64,000 nucleotides of DNA from Marinobacterium litorale DSM 23545 (GCF_000428985.1 NZ_AUAZ01000021.1:1-64000), one strand, 5' to 3'; positions 25,146 through 35,641 are shown, counted from the first letter of the stretch. Numbers and translations: made by a program. The notes: a model not told the origin generated them from the sequence alone.

Positions 25146-26092
25146 GCTTAGGCGGACTATTGGGGCATGCTCTACTGGGTGGTGTCCAGGGTGGCGCTAC
25201 AGCGGCGCAGCAGGTGGCGAAGCGCCGGGAGGAGTTTGACCTGAAGAAGGAGCTGATTGATATCGAGGACGCGAAGGCGCGGGCCCGGCTGGAGATGCAA
25301 AACAATTTCCAGGTGCAGAGAGATGAAAGCCAGCACGGATACCGCATGGGTGAACTGGCGCAGAGTAATAAGTACCAGACTGCGCGGGATGCGGCCAACC
25401 ATAATCGAAGTGTTGAACTGGCTGGAATTAAGCACGGCCATGATGTTGAGCTCGCGGAAATGGGGGGCGGCTTGAAGTCCGGCCGGTTTAAGCCGATTGA
25501 TGACGGTGTCGGGAATGTCACCGCAGTATTCGACTCTGCGACCGGGCAGATGATTAGCAATGGTGGCGCAGGCAGCGGTATTACCCCTGAAATGGATGCC
25601 AAGGCCGAGCAGATAGCCAATGAGCGCGTTGATTCCATGGCTGGATGGCTCTCTGGAGACGGTGCTGACTTTAAGGAGTATGGCGGGATTCGAGAGGCCG
25701 CAAAGGCACAATTCAAACAGGAGGCGCTTCAGCAGCTACAGGGCGGACAGGCGAGCGGAAGCAATCCATTAATTCAAGCTGCCCAGAGCGGAAAGCTCAC
25801 GCTAAATGATCCGGATGCAGCTCCGTCGTCGGAGCAAGCAACGCCTCCGCAAGTGCGCCGTTCCGGGAGAGCAGCAGCCGAACCGGCCCAGTCTGGCCCC
25901 GGGCTTCTTGAGCAGGTCGGAAGCTACTTTGACTTCGGCGCAGGCGCAGAGGCCGGGCAGGCCTATGAACAGATCGTGGAAGCGGTAGGTGAAGGCGCCC
26001 CGATTGACCCACGACTCATAGAGGTGGCCATGCCTCACCTGAAGACTAATCCGTATTATCTGGAGAAGGCTAAAAAGCTGGCCGGCATGTAA
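25142..26092 (+). CDS. Phage virion-region protein, internal-protein candidate
   Basis: This 316-residue protein starts with a small Gly-rich hydrophobic segment (LGGLLGHALLGGVQGG). A Lys/Glu/Arg-rich helix follows (REEFDLKKELIDIEDAKARARLEMQNN). The C terminus is disordered, then helical. No family is recognised. It ends 37 bases before the giant gene and shares its direction, so the two are likely co-expressed. Confidence 0.5.
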   Translation: MSLGGLLGHALLGGVQGGATAAQQVAKRREEFDLKKELIDIEDAKARARLEMQNNFQVQRDESQHGYRMGELAQSNKYQTARDAANHNRSVELAGIKHGHDVELAEMGGGLKSGRFKPIDDGVGNVTAVFDSATGQMISNGGAGSGITPEMDAKAEQIANERVDSMAGWLSGDGADFKEYGGIREAAKAQFKQEALQQLQGGQASGSNPLIQAAQSGKLTLNDPDAAPSSEQATPPQVRRSGRAAAEPAQSGPGLLEQVGSYFDFGAGAEAGQAYEQIVEAVGEGAPIDPRLIEVAMPHLKTNPYYLEKAKKLAGM

Positions 26093-26129
26093 ACTGTTAT
26101 CTCCCAGCCTGTCGTGAGGACACGCATCC

Positions 26130-29100
26130 ATGAATTACCTATCCAGGCTCCGTGATGCCAATCCGGACCTCAAGAATTTCAGCGACGATCAGATTGTTGA
26201 AGCCCTTCCCCAGTTAATGCCGGAGCGATTCGGCAACAAGCCAATGTCACAGGTTCGTGAAGAGGCAATCCTGTCGCCACGCGAACTAGAAATTCGACAA
26301 TACGAAGATCAAGGGGGAGGTGCAGCCTCGTCGCTAAAGCGCGGCCTGCTTAGAGCCAATCAGACATTCAATGCTGCAGGTGCATGGCTTGGTGATACTG
26401 TCATGGACGCCCTGCCGGAGAGCGTCAGAGAGTCTACGTTTGGGCGCTGGCTTCAGGAAGAGGCCGATACGGATAAGCGGGACATACTGAGAGACGAAGA
26501 AGCCATTGCTTCCTTGCCGCAGCGCCCTGAGATGGCGCGCGCTATCGACGCAGCGAACAGCGCGGAGAGTGGGCTTGATGCGATAGTGGCATTTGCCAGG
26601 GAAGTGAATGATTCACCAGATACGACAGGATTTCTGCTGGATACACTATCCGAGCAGGCGCCGCAGGTGTTGGCGCAGATACTCGGCACCAAGGGTGCTG
26701 GCGTTCTGGTGAAAGGTACAGGCAAGGCATCTCAGATCCTGCGAATGGGGATGGGTGGGGGTGTAGCATCATCGTCCGCAACGCTTGGCCCCAATACCGC
26801 GAGGTATATGGAAGGCGATATCGATAACTTTGGTGACGCCATTGGTAGAGCGGCCAGGCGAACAGGGGCGCAAGCCGCAGTCGACGCGACCACTTCCGGT
26901 ATGATCCCCGTCAAGATAGGTCCCAATCAGGCCACTAACGTTGCGGCTCAAATGGCGCTCCAGGCAGGCGGTGGTGCAGCCGGTGAGTACGCTGGCGCCA
27001 AAGCTGTGGGTGAGGAGGTTACGCCTGGGGAGCTCGCTGCCGAAGGCTTGTTGGAGCTAATTACTGCGCCTGGTGATGTGGTAGCTGCAGCGCTTGATGC
27101 CAGACGCCCCATGGATGACGCCAATCAGCGTATCGAGCAAGCCGGGCAGCAGGCCGCCGAGCAAGGTGGTGACGCCCTGGACCAGGAGATCGCCAAGGCC
27201 AAAACGGCGGTCGATGAGATTCCCAAGGCGGCCGCTCAAGAAAAAACAGATGAGCTGACGCGAACAGTAAGCCAGATCAACCCCGCCGACTATGAAGCCC
27301 CTGCGGTTAATCGTGAGCGCAACACCACTCGAGGACTAGATGGCCTGGATGGTCTAATCACCGTCGCCGAGCGCATGGGCTTCACTGATGAAGTTGCACA
27401 ATTGGTAACGGCCAAGCGCCTTTATCAGCAGGCCGAACAGGCCCGCAGTACCGGTGATGAGGTGCGCGCGGGTCAGTATGCGGACCGAGGTAACCGTCTG
27501 TACCGATCTGCCACCGAAGTGAACGATCGCATCAAACCCATCGCAGACCAATTTCCAGCCCCCTATGTATTCGATTTTGGCCCGAGTGCCGTCGAGGGTG
27601 GCGACCTGGTGGTCAGCAAAGAAGCATCAGGCGGTCGCGGTGCGATATATGATCAGCCGAGCGCTGTTGCAGGACCTGCGTCGATTAAGCAGCAGCGCAG
27701 CGAGAGGCCCATTCAATCAGGCATCATTTATGCCGAAGAACCTCCGGCATACCGCACGGCACGGGCAGACCTGGAGGCGCTACGAGAGCAGCGCCAGGCT
27801 GATGACTTTAGTGCTCGCTACGGGCAAGAGGGTCAGACCCCTTACCGCCGCGAACCGATCACTGGCGAGCTGGACCGCAGCACCGAACTGCCGCCCGGAC
27901 GACGCCCGGCAGAACTCCCACCCGGCACCGGACATATCAATATGGGCCGTGAGCGCCCGGAACGCACCTTCACGCCCACTCCAACCGAATACGACGGCGT
28001 AGGCCGCAATACGGTCGAACGCACCGCACAGGGCCAGCCTGAGCGTCTGCCGCCAGGTAACGCAACTCGTGCTATCACGCCCAAGCAATACCGTCAGATG
28101 CAGATGCTGCGCAATCAGGGTTTGCGCACCAAGTTGCGTGAACGCACCGCAGAGCAGGTCGAAGCCATTCAGACCGTTGAGGCTGTGCGGGCTGGGGAAG
28201 TTGAAGTTACAGATAGCGCACAGACCCAAAGACGGCCGCTATCATCCATGACCCATGCGGAAGTCGACGAGCTCATCCAGCAAACGGACGGTAATCTCGC
28301 ATCATCCTACCAAGTGGATTGGGGTGATATGCCGAAAGGTCAAGGGAAGCGATCTGGTGGCATGGTAATGGGCGGCATGAGCGATGCGGTGGCGCTCCAA
28401 GGCGTTAAATCGTATGGCGACTTTTTAGGCAAGCTCAAAGAGACCGAGCCAGAAAACTACGAAGATGCGTCACTGACATTGAGCGGCGGTGGAGATAGGC
28501 CTTCTCAGATTCGGTATGCCAAGCTGCGCCTGGCTGGATACGGTCACGATGAGGCGCTTCAATATGTCGTCCTCAGATCGGAGGAGGCGAACAATCAGCT
28601 GTCCAGGTCTGCCCCAGATGCAGATATTCAATCGGATCAAGCTACCCCGCGCATTACCGGCGAGCAGATCGATAAAGACTGGGCTCGCTTCACGCCTGAG
28701 TCGGGCACTTTGAATGTTCCGCGCTCTGAAATGCCCCAGGTAAAAGCCGAGGACCGAGGGGCTCTGGTTAACTACCTGAATGCCCGGGGCGTAGAGCATG
28801 AGCAGACCGAGGTAGATCCTCGAGTATTGAAGCCGACGCAGGCCGAGTTTTCGCCCGCTAAGGTCCAGAAGGCGCGAGAGTTTACCGGTGGAGACCGATC
28901 GATCCTGGTATCGGCTGATGGTCATGTTGTAGACGGTCATCACCAGTGGATGGCCAAGCGTGAGACTGGCGAGCCGGTCAAAGTCATTCAGCTAAAAGCG
29001 CCGATCAACGACTTGGTGTCGCTGGTTAAGGATTTCCCAAGTTCTGAGCAGGATGCAGGCGCTCAAGCTGCCCCAGTCGGCGAGCAGGCAAGCCCTCCTC

Positions 29101-32100
29101 AAGAGTTCAGCGATCCCGTCCGGGCCCAGGAGCTTAAGAACAGTATCCGAGAGGCTGAACTACTACTGCAATCTGGTAGAGACACGCTTGGGAATAAGCT
29201 GGCAGACGACAAGCGCCGAATGACTGAGCGGTCCCTTGAGAGTAGCCGTAATAAATTAGATGACCTCCGCGTGAGCGGCGCGCAGAAAGAGCAGGCGTCA
29301 TTCCGCATCGAGCCCACTGATGCCAGTGTTCGCGTGCTTGGCGAGCCCCAAGCGATCCGCCAGAAGCTGAGGGAGGGGCGGTTCCCGTTCAAGGGTGCTG
29401 AGATCGAAGGCGGACTGTCATTCGGAAAGAGCATGGAGTCTCGTATTCGGCAAGCGCTCGACGGCTCAGCTTTTGGCGACCAGGCAATTGACGCGACCGA
29501 TGAACGCACGCGCGCTAAACCCCTGAAATTCAAATCCAACGGCAGCCCCTTTGCCTCTTTGCCGTTCCGGCGTAACAAGGACACTGCTCAAGTCGTTCCG
29601 GTGGAGGGCGGCTTTGCTGTTCAAGTCGACGCCGAAAAAGCCAGCCGTATTGAGGCAGAACAACAGGCCGCTGAAGACCGGCGTATGGCGCAGCAGGCAG
29701 CGCAAGCACAGAAAGCCAAGCGTCGCTATAACCGTGAGCCAGATCCAAACAGTGACGATCTGATGGCCGCTATTGCGCTGGGTGGCGGCATTAGTCGCGA
29801 CTCTGCAGAGGGCGTGGATCCTGCCGACTTTACGCGGCGCGCCGCCGGAATTCGTTACGTGTTCCCGCGTCGCGGTGGGCGCACCCTGGACGAGATGACC
29901 GAATACCTTCGTCAGTTTGGGTATGTTGAGTCCTACGCTGATCTCCAGGATAAGCTGGACCGCTCATTGCGAGGCGACCGCGTACTTACGCCAGAGGGTC
30001 AGATGCAGCAGATGGACCGCGAAGCTGAAGAGGAGGCGCGATTCCAGGAGGCTGAATCGAATAGCAGGCCTATTGATGACGTGCTGGCCGACCAGGTAAT
30101 CGCTGCCCGGGATGCAGGTGTGCCCAATAATGTTATCAGCGATATACTGAACCGTAACAAAGACGATGCCGCCAGGGCGGCCGTGGAGCTAGATAATGAG
30201 CGACAACGCGCGGAAGAAGCGGGCCTTCGATCCAGAGAAAGTAATGAGGTTGGCGGACGAGAAAATGAATCAGCGAAAGACTGGGCAGACCAAGACATCC
30301 CGTGGAACAGTTCCCGACCGCTCACAGACGAAGATGCCGCCGACATCTGGGGCGACATCGACCCGGAGCCCCTCCTAACCAGCTACACCGAAGCAGACCT
30401 TGCCGAGCGGGAACAGGCCTCTCGGGCGGAACGTGCCCGGCAAGCTGAAGCGGACCGCACTGCCGAGCAAAAAGCCCAGGCGGATGCCGAGCTCAACGAC
30501 TTTCGCCTATCCGGTTCAAATGCGCCTGCCGATGTAGCGACAGCAGGCGGACAGACCGATCTCCTTGGTGCCACGCAAACACCGACAGCGGTTCCTGATT
30601 CTGACGCCACCGACCTGATTAACGAAGTATCACGCCTGGCAGAAGCTGGCACAGCCGAACGTCGCAGAGAAAGTTTTGAGCAGAAGGTACTACAGGTCGC
30701 CGACAGACTTGAGCGCGCAACCGGGACCATGGTGGCCGGTGATAAGTTCATGCGTGATATCGAGTCTGGTTTTGAGTCTACCCGCCAGAAAGCGATCATC
30801 GATGCAAAGTCAAAGCTAGGTATTAGCGTAGTTGAGGCAACCACAGCAAATACTGAGAGTGATACCGTCACCGCCCATGGCGTCACGGTTGAGGTACCGA
30901 AGATCGATCAACAGCTGGCGGACGACTACAACCGCGCCACCCATATGGGGCGGGGCCGTGACCTGAATGCAGAGCTTCGCAGCGAAGCGGAAAACCTGCT
31001 GAATGAACTGGCTGGGCGCAAGCACACGCTGGACACCCCGGAACAAAAGGCAAAAGCCAAAGAACTGATTGAACCCTACCTGGAGGCTCAGGCCGAGTTT
31101 ACCCGATGGGATGCGCGATTCAGTGCCAACAACCCGTCATGGGTAGTGACCGGGCGCAGTGGCCGCAACATGGATAAGGCCAACAGCCGCAATGAGCGGC
31201 ACATGGATGAGTATACGAAGCGGGTGGATCGGCTGCGGGCCCAGCGTAAACGCATTGGTGACGCACTTTACGGGATGCGCCCCGAGGCCGTGAAGGCTGA
31301 TCAGGCACTAAGCGCAGATCACAAGCGTATCACCCAGCTTGTCGCTGATATCGCTGGATGGATGCGTGATGGCGCTAATGAAATGGCCGCCGAGACACGA
31401 AAGTGGGCATCCCCAAAAGCACACAAGGCTATTGAAAGCGCACTTCAGCGTGACCGTGAAGGCACTATCCAGCACCTGCGCGATCTTGATTCAGGTGAGT
31501 CAGCACAAGCCCTCGGGGGGCTGGCGAAGATCCTGGGGCCCCGGTCTAAGGCTGGGGGGCTGGTGCGCGACTTGCTCGCTGGTGAGGCGCGATTCTCCCG
31601 TCGGAATTCGTATGATTTTCAGCCCGTCACGCGAGGGGAGGTAGAAGCGATCATCGGCCGGATCACTGCTGACTGGTCGAATAAACCCGACATGACGGTT
31701 GTTCAGCGGGAGTCTGACCTGCCTGCGGATCTTAAAGCAGCCATAAATGAGGGCAATGCAGCAGGCCAGGTAGAGGGCGTCTTTCATGACGGTAAAGTTT
31801 ACCTGATCGCGGATAAACTCCATACCCGAGAAGATGTCGAGCGCGTGCTTTTTCATGAGGTGCTGGGGCACTACGGCTTAAAGCAACTCTATGGTCCAGC
31901 CTATGGCTACCACATGGAGCGTATGTGGAACAGGCTGGGCGGACTGAATGGCATCAAGCGCCTTCAGAAGAAATACGGCTTTAACCTGTCCGCCGACTGG
32001 GAAAACGCTCAAACCTGGAGTAAAGAACAGCGCAACCGCATGATGGCGGATGAGGTGGTTGCGCATATCGCCCAGCGTGGCGATATACAGCCCGATATCA

Positions 32101-35100
32101 TCCAGAAGATCGCGCACCTGGTCCGTGAAGGCCTGCGCAAACTGTTCGGTAAGACTCGCTTTGGCGAGCGCCTGAATCGACTCAGTGATGTGGAACTGCT
32201 GCGCATTGTGGCCGCTGCCGGTAATGCGGTGAAAAAAGGCGAAACAGCGATCACCTATACCACTCACGATCCACGCTTTGTGCGGCAGTTCAATGAACTG
32301 ATGTATTCGCGGGAGGAAGGCACGGAAGGTGATGATGCTCCTCGCTACTCCCGCTCCGAGACCGCGGAACAATTCGATGATCTATCGGACAATCAGGCAT
32401 CCTTCCTTAACAAGATAGGCCCAAAAACAACGACCCAGAAGCTCAAGGAACGCATTACTGGCGTCATGGATAATATCGGGCTAAAGACTCGTCAGGGCAT
32501 GGTGGACCGGTATGCCTCGCTGCTGGAGCTGGATAAGAAAGCCCAGGGTAATGATGTGGTGGAAAATCGCACCCGGTTTAGCTCCTGGGTTCTTTCAAAA
32601 ATGTCCCATGCAGCGGATGGTGCGCTGTCAGCCATGCTGACGCATGGTCGCATCCAATTCACGGATGGAGTGGTTGAGCTTAAGCCTGGTGAACACAAAG
32701 GGCTGATGGATGTACTTAAGCAGCTTGGCTCCACCGAGGAGATCGAGCGCTTCCTTGGTTGGATTGCAGCTAACCGCTCACAGGGCATTATGGCGAAAGC
32801 GCAGGATGCCCGGGATCGCGCCGCCGCCGCCAAAGCAGAGAAAGAAAATCTTCAGGCGATGCTGAAGGAGCCTGAGCTATCACCCCTCAAGATCCGCCAA
32901 CTCAACAAGGCGATCAAGGATGCGGATGCTGTTATCAAGCGGGAAAATGATGCCGCCGCGATTGATGAGCGCCTATTCACGGCTGAAGAAGTGGCTGAAG
33001 GCGTAAAGCTCAATCGCGGCAAAACGAAGGACGGTAAGCCGCGTGCGCTGATCTATAACCAGGTATTTAAGGAGTTCCAGCAGCACCGTGACGACGTACT
33101 GGCCATCGCTGAAGAAGCTGGAATTATTACGGCTGACAACCGGGCTATGTGGCGGGATGAGTTCTATGTTCCCTTCTATCGTGTCATGGAAGAGGAGGGC
33201 GTAAAGGGCCCAAGAATCTCAAAGGGTCTGAGCCGACAGGAGGCTTATAAGCGACTGAAAGGTGGAAAACAGGAGGTTAACGACCTGCTGGAAAACACGC
33301 TGATGAACTTCCAACACCTTCTATCGGCGTCGCTCAAGAACAACGCAGCGCGTCAGGCATTAAAGAATGCTGAGATCGTCGGTGTAGCCACTCGCACCAC
33401 CGAAACCGGTCGCAATAAGAAATCATCCACCTATGTGCTCGAAAACGGGGAAAAGGTCTGGTTTGATATCGAAGATGAACTGGTTTTTGAATCGCTGAGC
33501 GCCCTGTCGGACATCGGTAGCAACACAGCTAGCCGACGACTGATGCGCAGCTTTAAGCGCACCTTCACATCATTCACAACCATCTCGCCTCAGTTTGTGG
33601 TGGCCAACACGATGCGCGATGCGTTGCAGTCCATCGCTATCGGCAATATGAGTTACAACGCCTTCAAGAACGTCTATAAAGGCGCCAAGGCGTATGGGGC
33701 ACCAGGCAATAAAGGCCAGGTCAGGGGTGATATGCTGGCCTCTGGCGCGGCGTTCAGCTTTGGCCACATCTACGGTGCCGGTGATATCGATGCGCTTAAG
33801 GCGGGCATTCAGCGGCAGATCAAAGGGGCCAAGGTCATCAAGTCACCCAAGGATGTCCCGGGCCTATGGCGTACCGTTTGGGATCAATACACCGGCTACG
33901 GTGACACCATGGAGAACGCCAACCGGGCAGCGATCTATGAACAGAACCTAGAGAAGGGGAAACTGTACGCGGCATTCCAGGCCCGAGACCTGATGGACTT
34001 CTCCAGTCAGGGTGCATGGCCTGCGATTAAGTTCCTGACGGATGTGGTGCCGTTCCTGAATGCTCGTCTGGTGGGCCTGGACCGTCTGTACCGGGGCGGC
34101 ATCAAGCCAAGCTTTAACGTGATTAAGCACATGCTCGGTGGTGAAGAGGTTTCCATGACAGACCGCCAGGCGGCGCAGCGCTTTAGTATTGTTGTTGGAG
34201 CGCTCACGGCTGCAACCATCGCGCTCTATCTGGCGAACCTGGATGATGACCGCTTCAAAGAGTTGGAAGATTGGGAGCGGGATGCTTACTGGCACTTCTG
34301 GATCGGGGATGCGCATTTCACAATCCCCAAACCGTTTGAGATTGGCGCGATAGCCACCATGGCCGAACGTTCCCTTGAGCAGGCGGTTGACGATACCAAG
34401 GATGGAAAGCTGTTTGCGGAGCGCCTGGGGCACATCCTAACGGACACCTTCGCATTCAACCCGATCCCTCAGATCGCCAAGCCGATGTTCGATCTGTACG
34501 CGAACAAGGATAGCTTCACACAGCGAGATATAGAGTCGCTGTCAATGTTGCGGTTGAGTCCTGAAAACCGAGTTCGAGCCAATACGACCGACGTTGCGCG
34601 CGCGCTATCGTGGGTTACTCGGAATACGACCGGCATACTGAGCGATACCCTTGTTCTGAGCCCGGTGCAGGTGGATTTTCTGATTCAAGGCTATCTTGGG
34701 TGGGTGGGTGCAATGGGCGCCAGTACTATCGATGTGATCTCCAAGAATGCGCGAGGAGTGGAGGAACCCTATAAGCGCTGGCATGAGTACCAGCCAATCC
34801 GGCGTTTCTTCCGGGATGATTCCGCACCCAAGCCTTACACACGATACGGGACCGAGTTTTACGACAGTCTGCGGGAGGTCAATATGATATACGCCGACAT
34901 CCAGCATCTGCGCAAGCTGGGCGAGTTTACCGAGGCGGCGCAGCTGCTTGGGGAGAATCAGAATACCTTGCGCTATCGCAAACTCATGAACCGAACGCAG
35001 CGACAGCTCAGCAAGATCAACGCTCAAATCAAGCTAACACGGGCCAATAAGAGCCTGAGTGCGGAGGCGAAGCGCCACCGGATCGATCTACTGACGACAC

Positions 35101-35144
35101 AGCGCAACCTCCTCACGGAGAGGGTGGTTAAGGTGCTGGAATAG
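26130..35144 (+). CDS. Giant phage polyvalent protein (3004 residues)
   Basis: This single uninterrupted 9-kb frame is comparable in size and place with the giant ORF of Stx podophages. The N-terminal part has Gly/Ala segments (about 205-225, 300-330) and helical linkers. A ParB-like patch VDGHHQWMAKRETGEPVKVI lies at about 930-950. A zincin-like motif FHEVLGHYG with His1909, Glu1910 and His1914 is preceded by DGKVYLIADKL, a combination seen in polyvalent-protein metallopeptidases. An LPD38-type helical region is at about 2590-2640 (ENANRAAIYEQNLEKGKLYAAF). A hydrophobic segment is at about 2685-2703 (VVGALTAATIALYLA). Such proteins are packaged and injected to block host defences. No RNA-polymerase motif of the N4 type was seen. 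The domain names come from memory of families. Confidence 0.75.
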   Translation: MNYLSRLRDANPDLKNFSDDQIVEALPQLMPERFGNKPMSQVREEAILSPRELEIRQYEDQGGGAASSLKRGLLRANQTFNAAGAWLGDTVMDALPESVRESTFGRWLQEEADTDKRDILRDEEAIASLPQRPEMARAIDAANSAESGLDAIVAFAREVNDSPDTTGFLLDTLSEQAPQVLAQILGTKGAGVLVKGTGKASQILRMGMGGGVASSSATLGPNTARYMEGDIDNFGDAIGRAARRTGAQAAVDATTSGMIPVKIGPNQATNVAAQMALQAGGGAAGEYAGAKAVGEEVTPGELAAEGLLELITAPGDVVAAALDARRPMDDANQRIEQAGQQAAEQGGDALDQEIAKAKTAVDEIPKAAAQEKTDELTRTVSQINPADYEAPAVNRERNTTRGLDGLDGLITVAERMGFTDEVAQLVTAKRLYQQAEQARSTGDEVRAGQYADRGNRLYRSATEVNDRIKPIADQFPAPYVFDFGPSAVEGGDLVVSKEASGGRGAIYDQPSAVAGPASIKQQRSERPIQSGIIYAEEPPAYRTARADLEALREQRQADDFSARYGQEGQTPYRREPITGELDRSTELPPGRRPAELPPGTGHINMGRERPERTFTPTPTEYDGVGRNTVERTAQGQPERLPPGNATRAITPKQYRQMQMLRNQGLRTKLRERTAEQVEAIQTVEAVRAGEVEVTDSAQTQRRPLSSMTHAEVDELIQQTDGNLASSYQVDWGDMPKGQGKRSGGMVMGGMSDAVALQGVKSYGDFLGKLKETEPENYEDASLTLSGGGDRPSQIRYAKLRLAGYGHDEALQYVVLRSEEANNQLSRSAPDADIQSDQATPRITGEQIDKDWARFTPESGTLNVPRSEMPQVKAEDRGALVNYLNARGVEHEQTEVDPRVLKPTQAEFSPAKVQKAREFTGGDRSILVSADGHVVDGHHQWMAKRETGEPVKVIQLKAPINDLVSLVKDFPSSEQDAGAQAAPVGEQASPPQEFSDPVRAQELKNSIREAELLLQSGRDTLGNKLADDKRRMTERSLESSRNKLDDLRVSGAQKEQASFRIEPTDASVRVLGEPQAIRQKLREGRFPFKGAEIEGGLSFGKSMESRIRQALDGSAFGDQAIDATDERTRAKPLKFKSNGSPFASLPFRRNKDTAQVVPVEGGFAVQVDAEKASRIEAEQQAAEDRRMAQQAAQAQKAKRRYNREPDPNSDDLMAAIALGGGISRDSAEGVDPADFTRRAAGIRYVFPRRGGRTLDEMTEYLRQFGYVESYADLQDKLDRSLRGDRVLTPEGQMQQMDREAEEEARFQEAESNSRPIDDVLADQVIAARDAGVPNNVISDILNRNKDDAARAAVELDNERQRAEEAGLRSRESNEVGGRENESAKDWADQDIPWNSSRPLTDEDAADIWGDIDPEPLLTSYTEADLAEREQASRAERARQAEADRTAEQKAQADAELNDFRLSGSNAPADVATAGGQTDLLGATQTPTAVPDSDATDLINEVSRLAEAGTAERRRESFEQKVLQVADRLERATGTMVAGDKFMRDIESGFESTRQKAIIDAKSKLGISVVEATTANTESDTVTAHGVTVEVPKIDQQLADDYNRATHMGRGRDLNAELRSEAENLLNELAGRKHTLDTPEQKAKAKELIEPYLEAQAEFTRWDARFSANNPSWVVTGRSGRNMDKANSRNERHMDEYTKRVDRLRAQRKRIGDALYGMRPEAVKADQALSADHKRITQLVADIAGWMRDGANEMAAETRKWASPKAHKAIESALQRDREGTIQHLRDLDSGESAQALGGLAKILGPRSKAGGLVRDLLAGEARFSRRNSYDFQPVTRGEVEAIIGRITADWSNKPDMTVVQRESDLPADLKAAINEGNAAGQVEGVFHDGKVYLIADKLHTREDVERVLFHEVLGHYGLKQLYGPAYGYHMERMWNRLGGLNGIKRLQKKYGFNLSADWENAQTWSKEQRNRMMADEVVAHIAQRGDIQPDIIQKIAHLVREGLRKLFGKTRFGERLNRLSDVELLRIVAAAGNAVKKGETAITYTTHDPRFVRQFNELMYSREEGTEGDDAPRYSRSETAEQFDDLSDNQASFLNKIGPKTTTQKLKERITGVMDNIGLKTRQGMVDRYASLLELDKKAQGNDVVENRTRFSSWVLSKMSHAADGALSAMLTHGRIQFTDGVVELKPGEHKGLMDVLKQLGSTEEIERFLGWIAANRSQGIMAKAQDARDRAAAAKAEKENLQAMLKEPELSPLKIRQLNKAIKDADAVIKRENDAAAIDERLFTAEEVAEGVKLNRGKTKDGKPRALIYNQVFKEFQQHRDDVLAIAEEAGIITADNRAMWRDEFYVPFYRVMEEEGVKGPRISKGLSRQEAYKRLKGGKQEVNDLLENTLMNFQHLLSASLKNNAARQALKNAEIVGVATRTTETGRNKKSSTYVLENGEKVWFDIEDELVFESLSALSDIGSNTASRRLMRSFKRTFTSFTTISPQFVVANTMRDALQSIAIGNMSYNAFKNVYKGAKAYGAPGNKGQVRGDMLASGAAFSFGHIYGAGDIDALKAGIQRQIKGAKVIKSPKDVPGLWRTVWDQYTGYGDTMENANRAAIYEQNLEKGKLYAAFQARDLMDFSSQGAWPAIKFLTDVVPFLNARLVGLDRLYRGGIKPSFNVIKHMLGGEEVSMTDRQAAQRFSIVVGALTAATIALYLANLDDDRFKELEDWERDAYWHFWIGDAHFTIPKPFEIGAIATMAERSLEQAVDDTKDGKLFAERLGHILTDTFAFNPIPQIAKPMFDLYANKDSFTQRDIESLSMLRLSPENRVRANTTDVARALSWVTRNTTGILSDTLVLSPVQVDFLIQGYLGWVGAMGASTIDVISKNARGVEEPYKRWHEYQPIRRFFRDDSAPKPYTRYGTEFYDSLREVNMIYADIQHLRKLGEFTEAAQLLGENQNTLRYRKLMNRTQRQLSKINAQIKLTRANKSLSAEAKRHRIDLLTTQRNLLTERVVKVLE

Positions 35145-35149
35145 GATGA

Positions 35150-35329
35150 TCAGCCAAGGATGGCGCCAAACAGGGCAATCACTATGAAGAACAGCGGAAT
35201 CCCAGCCATGACGAGGAGTACGGTCGTCATGTTCTGATCCCTGTAATGGAACACGTTGCCGTGATAGACAATCAAGAGCGATAGAACGAACAGCGTGGCG
35301 ATAGCGCCTATAGCAGTCCCGAGATCCAC
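35150..35329 (-). CDS. Small two-segment membrane protein
   Basis: This 59-residue gene is on the minus strand, starting with GTG at 35329 after GGAGG. It has two hydrophobic stretches (AIGAIATLFVLSLLIVY and TVLLVMAGIPLFFIVIALFGAIL) separated by HGNVFHYRDQN. It is convergent to the giant gene, with its stop five bases from that gene's end. No family is recognised. Genes on the strand opposite to late genes at prophage ends are often expressed in the lysogen. Confidence 0.5.
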   Translation of the reverse strand: MDLGTAIGAIATLFVLSLLIVYHGNVFHYRDQNMTTVLLVMAGIPLFFIVIALFGAILG

Positions 35330-35425
35330 GATACCTCCAGCCCAGTAAACCGATCAGCTTTCAGCCTACAACCTCCTGCGACACAAGGGTATGGTTCTTT
35401 TCGTTCGTTTTTTTTGCGTAGCTTT

Positions 35426-35641
35426 CTATGCCTGGTCGCGCCGCCTGCTGAGACTATCTTTTGTGGATTGTGTAACTATGAGGAATACGATATAGCCTAC
35501 CCACGAGAAGAAAAGAATGGCTAGAAACCACCCGAATTTTGCGCCGCCGTGCGATCGTTCCGACACAAGAACATGAATAGCCGGGGCGAATACCGCAATC
35601 AGTATGATTAGCTGCCAGACGCTGATTCCGCCAAATCCCAT
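35426..35641 (-). CDS. Small membrane protein, superinfection-immunity-like
   Basis: This gene encodes 71 residues with two membrane segments (WQLIILIAVFAPAIHVLV and GWFLAILFFSWVGYIVFLIV). The second resembles the PLDc_N/superinfection-immunity style segment in which Trp and Gly line a membrane helix. A ribosome site AAGGAAGGTGG precedes the ATG. It lies next to the Mnt-like gene in the same direction, so it may be a lysogenic-conversion gene. The function is inferred only from place and shape. Confidence 0.55.
   Translation of the reverse strand: MGFGGISVWQLIILIAVFAPAIHVLVSERSHGGAKFGWFLAILFFSWVGYIVFLIVTQSTKDSLSRRRDQA

Noticed and set aside
26130-35144. Giant protein considered as an N4-type virion RNA polymerase
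   Set aside because: The size and the N4gp56 capsid suggested it, but no T7-like polymerase motifs were seen. The patches found are those of polyvalent proteins.
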